DNA of 64,000 bases from an uncultured Methanobrevibacter sp. (GTDB lineage Archaea > Methanobacteriota > Methanobacteria > Methanobacteriales > Methanobacteriaceae). The DNA lies in the NCBI GenBank assembly GCA_900319985.1, contig ONQL01000008.1, positions 8,208 through 72,207 of the forward strand. The letters run 5' to 3'. Position 1 is the stretch's first letter. Each line of letters opens with the position of its first letter. The translations under genes and the position numbers were made by a program. The notes beneath the pieces are model-generated. The model was given only the letters and a program-made list of their open reading frames with translations, made no database searches and had not been told where the DNA came from. This document shows, piece by piece, positions 61,477 to 64,000 of this stretch.

Positions 61477-61519
61477 CTACATAATAAAGATATATTAAAT
61501 GTTGTAATACAACAAATAT

Positions 61520-61583
61520 AGTCCCGTAGGGTAGTGGTAATCCTTCTAGGCTTTGGACCCGGAGACGGCGGTTCGACTCCGCT
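61520..61583 (+). pseudogene. tRNA-Gln (UUG) lacking its 3' acceptor strand
   Basis: 5' acceptor strand AGTCCCG (61520-61526), D arm (GGG...CCT), anticodon loop CTTTGGA with anticodon TTG, and T arm GGCGG-TTCGACT-CCGCT are in order. The expected 3' acceptor strand CGGGACT is absent; the DNA instead continues GATACAAGAAGT and into the ATP-grasp frame. As written the RNA cannot form an acceptor stem and would be inactive. See finding; deletion or assembly error are both possible. Confidence 0.75.
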
Positions 61584-62741
61584 GATACAAGAAGTATGCT
61601 TAACAGTGCTTTAAAGTTAGATTATACTATTTATTCTACCAGTTATTTTTCAACATCAGATACGCCAACAATTAAAAACCAAAAAATTATTCTAAATGAA
61701 GAAGACGGAATAAGTTGCGGAGTTTTTGAAGATAAGTTTAACAGCACAGACATTATAGAATTATCAAGAGATTACATTGATGAAGTTGACTACATCATTC
61801 CGATTTCTGGAGTTTCACCATCTGACTTTACAAAAAACGATCAAAAAAAGATTTTGGGAAATACTGATGTTAAAGATATTGAAAATAAATTCAGATTTTA
61901 CAAAAAGATAAAAGAAGAATTTTTAACCCCCATGACTTTTAGTGTAAGTGATATAAATGAAGCGAATGAAATATCTAAAAATTATCCAAACACTCAATTT
62001 ATTTTAAAACCCGTGCAAGGAAGTGGTGGATATGACATCAATCTTTTAGATAAAAATAGTGAAATATCATTTAACGATACCGAATTTATTCTTCAAGAAT
62101 ATGTATCCGGAATCAATGTAAGTTCATCAGTTCTTGCAAATAAAAATGATGCAAAAACAATAATGAACTCCAGACTGTTAACAATGCATGACTTTGAAAA
62201 AAATAACAGTTTCATTTATGTTGGAAATATTTTGCCCCTAACAAAAAAATCGATTATGGCTGATGTTGAAAACATCAATAAAATAAACGCTGAAATGAAA
62301 GATACTTCGGAAAATTTAGCGAAAAAATTTAAGTTAAACGGATCAAATGGTGTGGATTATATCCTTAATGAAAATGGATTGTATGTTATTGAAATTAATC
62401 CTAGGCTTCAGGGCACATTCGAATGTGTTGAAAAAACTTTGGGAATCAACATGCTTGATGCACATATTAAGGCCTGTCAGGGTGAAATAATTGAAATTCC
62501 AAAAGCAAAATATTACACATACAAAAAAATAATTTATTCACCAACAAGAATGAAATATGAAAAAATCAACCTGAACAATATCTATGACCTGCCACACATC
62601 GGTTCCATCACAGAAAAATCAGAGCCTCTGCTTACAATAATTGATAAAGATAAAGATTTTGAAAAATTATATGAAAAAGTTGAATTATCCAGTGAAAAAG
62701 TAAATAACTTATCTATACCATTCCAACCAAATGTAAAATGA
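61584..62741 (+). CDS. ATP-grasp carboligase-like protein, 5' truncated
   Basis: The coding frame fits upstream of ATG 61596: GCT GAT ACA AGA AGT before MLNSALKLDYTIYST gives ADTRSMLNSAL, the first helix of COG2232-type ATP-grasp proteins (usual start M-x-I-x-x-x-G-A-x-T-R). The first ten or so residues with the phosphate loop are missing, replaced by the tRNA. ATP-grasp blocks follow: FILKPVQGSGGYDI, FILQEYVSGINVSS, YVIEINPRLQGTFEC. If translated it would start at ATG 61596 with 381 residues and no ribosome binding site. Substrate unknown. Confidence 0.75.
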   Translation, partial: DTRSMLNSALKLDYTIYSTSYFSTSDTPTIKNQKIILNEEDGISCGVFEDKFNSTDIIELSRDYIDEVDYIIPISGVSPSDFTKNDQKKILGNTDVKDIENKFRFYKKIKEEFLTPMTFSVSDINEANEISKNYPNTQFILKPVQGSGGYDINLLDKNSEISFNDTEFILQEYVSGINVSSSVLANKNDAKTIMNSRLLTMHDFEKNNSFIYVGNILPLTKKSIMADVENINKINAEMKDTSENLAKKFKLNGSNGVDYILNENGLYVIEINPRLQGTFECVEKTLGINMLDAHIKACQGEIIEIPKAKYYTYKKIIYSPTRMKYEKINLNNIYDLPHIGSITEKSEPLLTIIDKDKDFEKLYEKVELSSEKVNNLSIPFQPNVK

Positions 62742-62862
62742 ATATTATTAGCCCAATTGTTATCAAAATAGTAGTAATAATCATAGCTCTAGTAATCCAA
62801 ATAAATACTTTAGCTTTATTGTCAGGGTCTTTCATATACTGGTCAATTGGATTTCTTTTCAT
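62713..62862 (-). CDS. 49-residue single-helix membrane protein
   Basis: ATG 62862 to TAG 62713: begins MKRNPIDQYMKDPDNKAKVF and then one long membrane helix (about 22-46, WITRAMIITTILITIGLIIF). A convergent 29-base overlap with the ATP-grasp 3' end. No strong ribosome binding site, but codon sense and charge pattern (basic inside) are protein-like. Family not recognised; proximity to ATP synthase genes may be incidental. Confidence 0.6.
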   Translation of the reverse strand: MKRNPIDQYMKDPDNKAKVFIWITRAMIITTILITIGLIIFILHLVGMV

Positions 62863-63009
62863 TTTAAACACACTTTCTTGAAATTTCTAGTAAAAAATAA
62901 TTTTACAATAACTTAATAAAACAAACGAATTTTAAAAATAAATAATTCATATAACTTTAATTTAAAAAATAATAAAAAATAAAAGAAAATGAGAAGTATT
63001 AAGAAAATT

Positions 63010-63696
63010 TTAAGCTTCTGCATTTTTAGCTGCTTCAGCTGCAGCAGCAGCTTTTTCATTTTTCTCAATAGTTGACCTAATCATTTTCAATCTTACGAAG
63101 TTTTCCCTTTCCATTTCTTGGAGTCTCATATCAATATACTTTTCAGTATTTTGGAATCTTGGAATCATAATATGTTCCAAAGCATTTACTCTACGTTTAG
63201 TAGCTTCGATTTCTTCAGCGAGTAAGAAAATTGTTTTTTCTACCTCACCCAGTTCGATTAAGTACTTAACAGATTCCTCATATTTTTTAGCAGCTTCGTC
63301 TAATTGAATTGTAGTGTCAGAAAATCCGTAACCTCTGTCAATAATGGATCTTTTTTCCATTTTCACATCAGTTACAGGTACAGCTACACCCATAACACTT
63401 CTTGAAGTAATCTCAACATCAATGGATTCTTTAACAGATAAAGCTGCTTTTCTAACAGCCAAATCCCCCATTGCAATTTGAGCTTCAAGTAATGCATCAT
63501 TTGCTTCTTTAAGACTTTTTTCTGCATTTTCACGAATACCTTTGACACGATCCAAGATATCAAAAAACTCTTTAATTAAAGCGTCCCTTTTCTCTTTAAG
63601 CAAACCATGCCCTTTAACAGCAAGTTTTGTCCTATTTTTAAGAGACAGTAATTCCATACGAGTTGGATTAATTCCATCTATAATATCTTGTGCCAT
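63010..63696 (-). CDS. atpD: A-type ATP synthase subunit D
   Basis: Central-stalk subunit of the archaeal A1A0 ATP synthase, 228 residues, two long antiparallel coiled coils. INPTRMELLSLKNRTKLAVK GHG-type N-terminus and EIEATKRRVNALEHIMIPRF near 165 are family marks (the latter the C-terminal signature). It follows atpB in the same direction by about 27 bases. Confidence 0.94.
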   Translation of the reverse strand: MAQDIIDGINPTRMELLSLKNRTKLAVKGHGLLKEKRDALIKEFFDILDRVKGIRENAEKSLKEANDALLEAQIAMGDLAVRKAALSVKESIDVEITSRSVMGVAVPVTDVKMEKRSIIDRGYGFSDTTIQLDEAAKKYEESVKYLIELGEVEKTIFLLAEEIEATKRRVNALEHIMIPRFQNTEKYIDMRLQEMERENFVRLKMIRSTIEKNEKAAAAAEAAKNAEA

Positions 63697-63723
63697 TTAA
63701 TCACCTACAGTACTGTAATGAGA

Positions 63724-64000
63724 CTAGTCATCTTTTGGAAGGTATTGTTCAATAAATTCTTCTTTAACCCTTTTGAGTTCAGATTTAGGTAAGATTTTAA
63801 GTAAACTCCAACCAAGATCTAAAGTTTCAAAGATTGTTCTGTCTTCATCTTTACTTTGGGTAATGAATTGGTCTTCAAATGCTTGAGCAAATTCTAAGAA
63901 CTTTTGATCCCTTTCAGTAAGTGCTTCTTCCCCTACAACCGCAACGAGGTCTCTTAATTCACGACCTTCTGCATATGCAGAATAAAGTTGGTCAGATACA
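63724..64000 (-). CDS. atpB: A-type ATP synthase subunit B, C-terminal part
   Basis: The window holds the last 91 codons, ending LPKDD before TAG 63724. VSDQLYSAYAEGRELRDLVA, VVGEEALTERDQKFLEFAQA and EQYLPKDD are typical of the C-terminal domain of the non-catalytic B subunit. The rest lies beyond the right edge. Confidence 0.93.
   Translation of the reverse strand, partial: VSDQLYSAYAEGRELRDLVAVVGEEALTERDQKFLEFAQAFEDQFITQSKDEDRTIFETLDLGWSLLKILPKSELKRVKEEFIEQYLPKDD

Overview
The window is about 64 kb of A+T-rich archaeal chromosome, almost certainly from a Methanobrevibacter species or close relative (Methanobacteriales). Pointers are archaeal TFB, DnaG, Gar1, NAC, SepF and A-type ATP synthase genes, a thiol:fumarate reductase subunit, 2-phosphoglycerate kinase, a pseudomurein-binding-repeat surface protein, a giant DUF11 adhesin-like protein, and GGTGA-type ribosome binding sites. 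No transposase, phage module or CRISPR array was recognised.

Layout. 1-5.5 kb: the end of an LtrA-like membrane protein, small unknown proteins, tarI/tarJ (CDP-ribitol synthesis), a methyltransferase and an untracked 34-residue basic protein. 5.5-10.6 kb: argJ, then a leftward run of a membrane-anchored GGDD (cyclase/Cas10-palm-like) protein, a PIN/NYN nuclease, a calcineurin-like phosphoesterase and NAC. 10.7-19.6 kb: Fe-S aldo/keto reductase, tag, a molybdate ABC operon (modA-modB-modC) with modC tandemly duplicated and the proximal copy internally deleted, a PNPOx-like flavoprotein, a rubredoxin-fused glutamate-synthase-like protein and a double carboxymuconolactone decarboxylase protein. 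19.7-28 kb: a probable aryl-acid block with a sodium/solute symporter plus its small accessory protein, aryl-CoA ligase, ACT protein, iorB/iorA, and then tfrB. 28-38.6 kb: trmJ-like, Fe-S protein, dcd, glyS, a DUF1724-type regulator, TatD hydrolase, TDT exporter, sepF, DUF1611 protein, pgk2, zpr1 and a histone-fold/coiled-coil protein. 38.8-46 kb: an adhesin-like protein of 1656 residues, a pseudomurein-binding protein and aqpM. 46-53.4 kb: nitroreductase, pyrH, tatD, Zn-ribbon and UPF0145 membrane genes, a lone CARF-HEPN nuclease, a TauE exporter and a membrane protein. 53.6-64 kb: a two-domain glycosyltransferase, DUF4013 protein, TFB, gar1, RraA-like, dnaG, bioY, DUF1284, a damaged tRNA-Gln abutting an ATP-grasp gene, and the A-type ATP synthase genes atpD and atpB (partial).

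Most notable: (1) the tRNA-Gln has no 3' acceptor strand and runs straight into an ATP-grasp gene lacking its start, as if a deletion joined the two; (2) the TFB zinc ribbon is open but has no ATG, GTG or TTG, with an ACG correctly placed behind a perfect Shine-Dalgarno; (3) a coupled NYN-nuclease/GGDD-protein pair beside a phosphoesterase suggests a nucleotide-signalling unit, and a CRISPR-type CARF-HEPN RNase lies elsewhere in the window without any cas genes; (4) a probable histone variant carries a coiled-coil tail. All functional links between these are inference from sequence and context.
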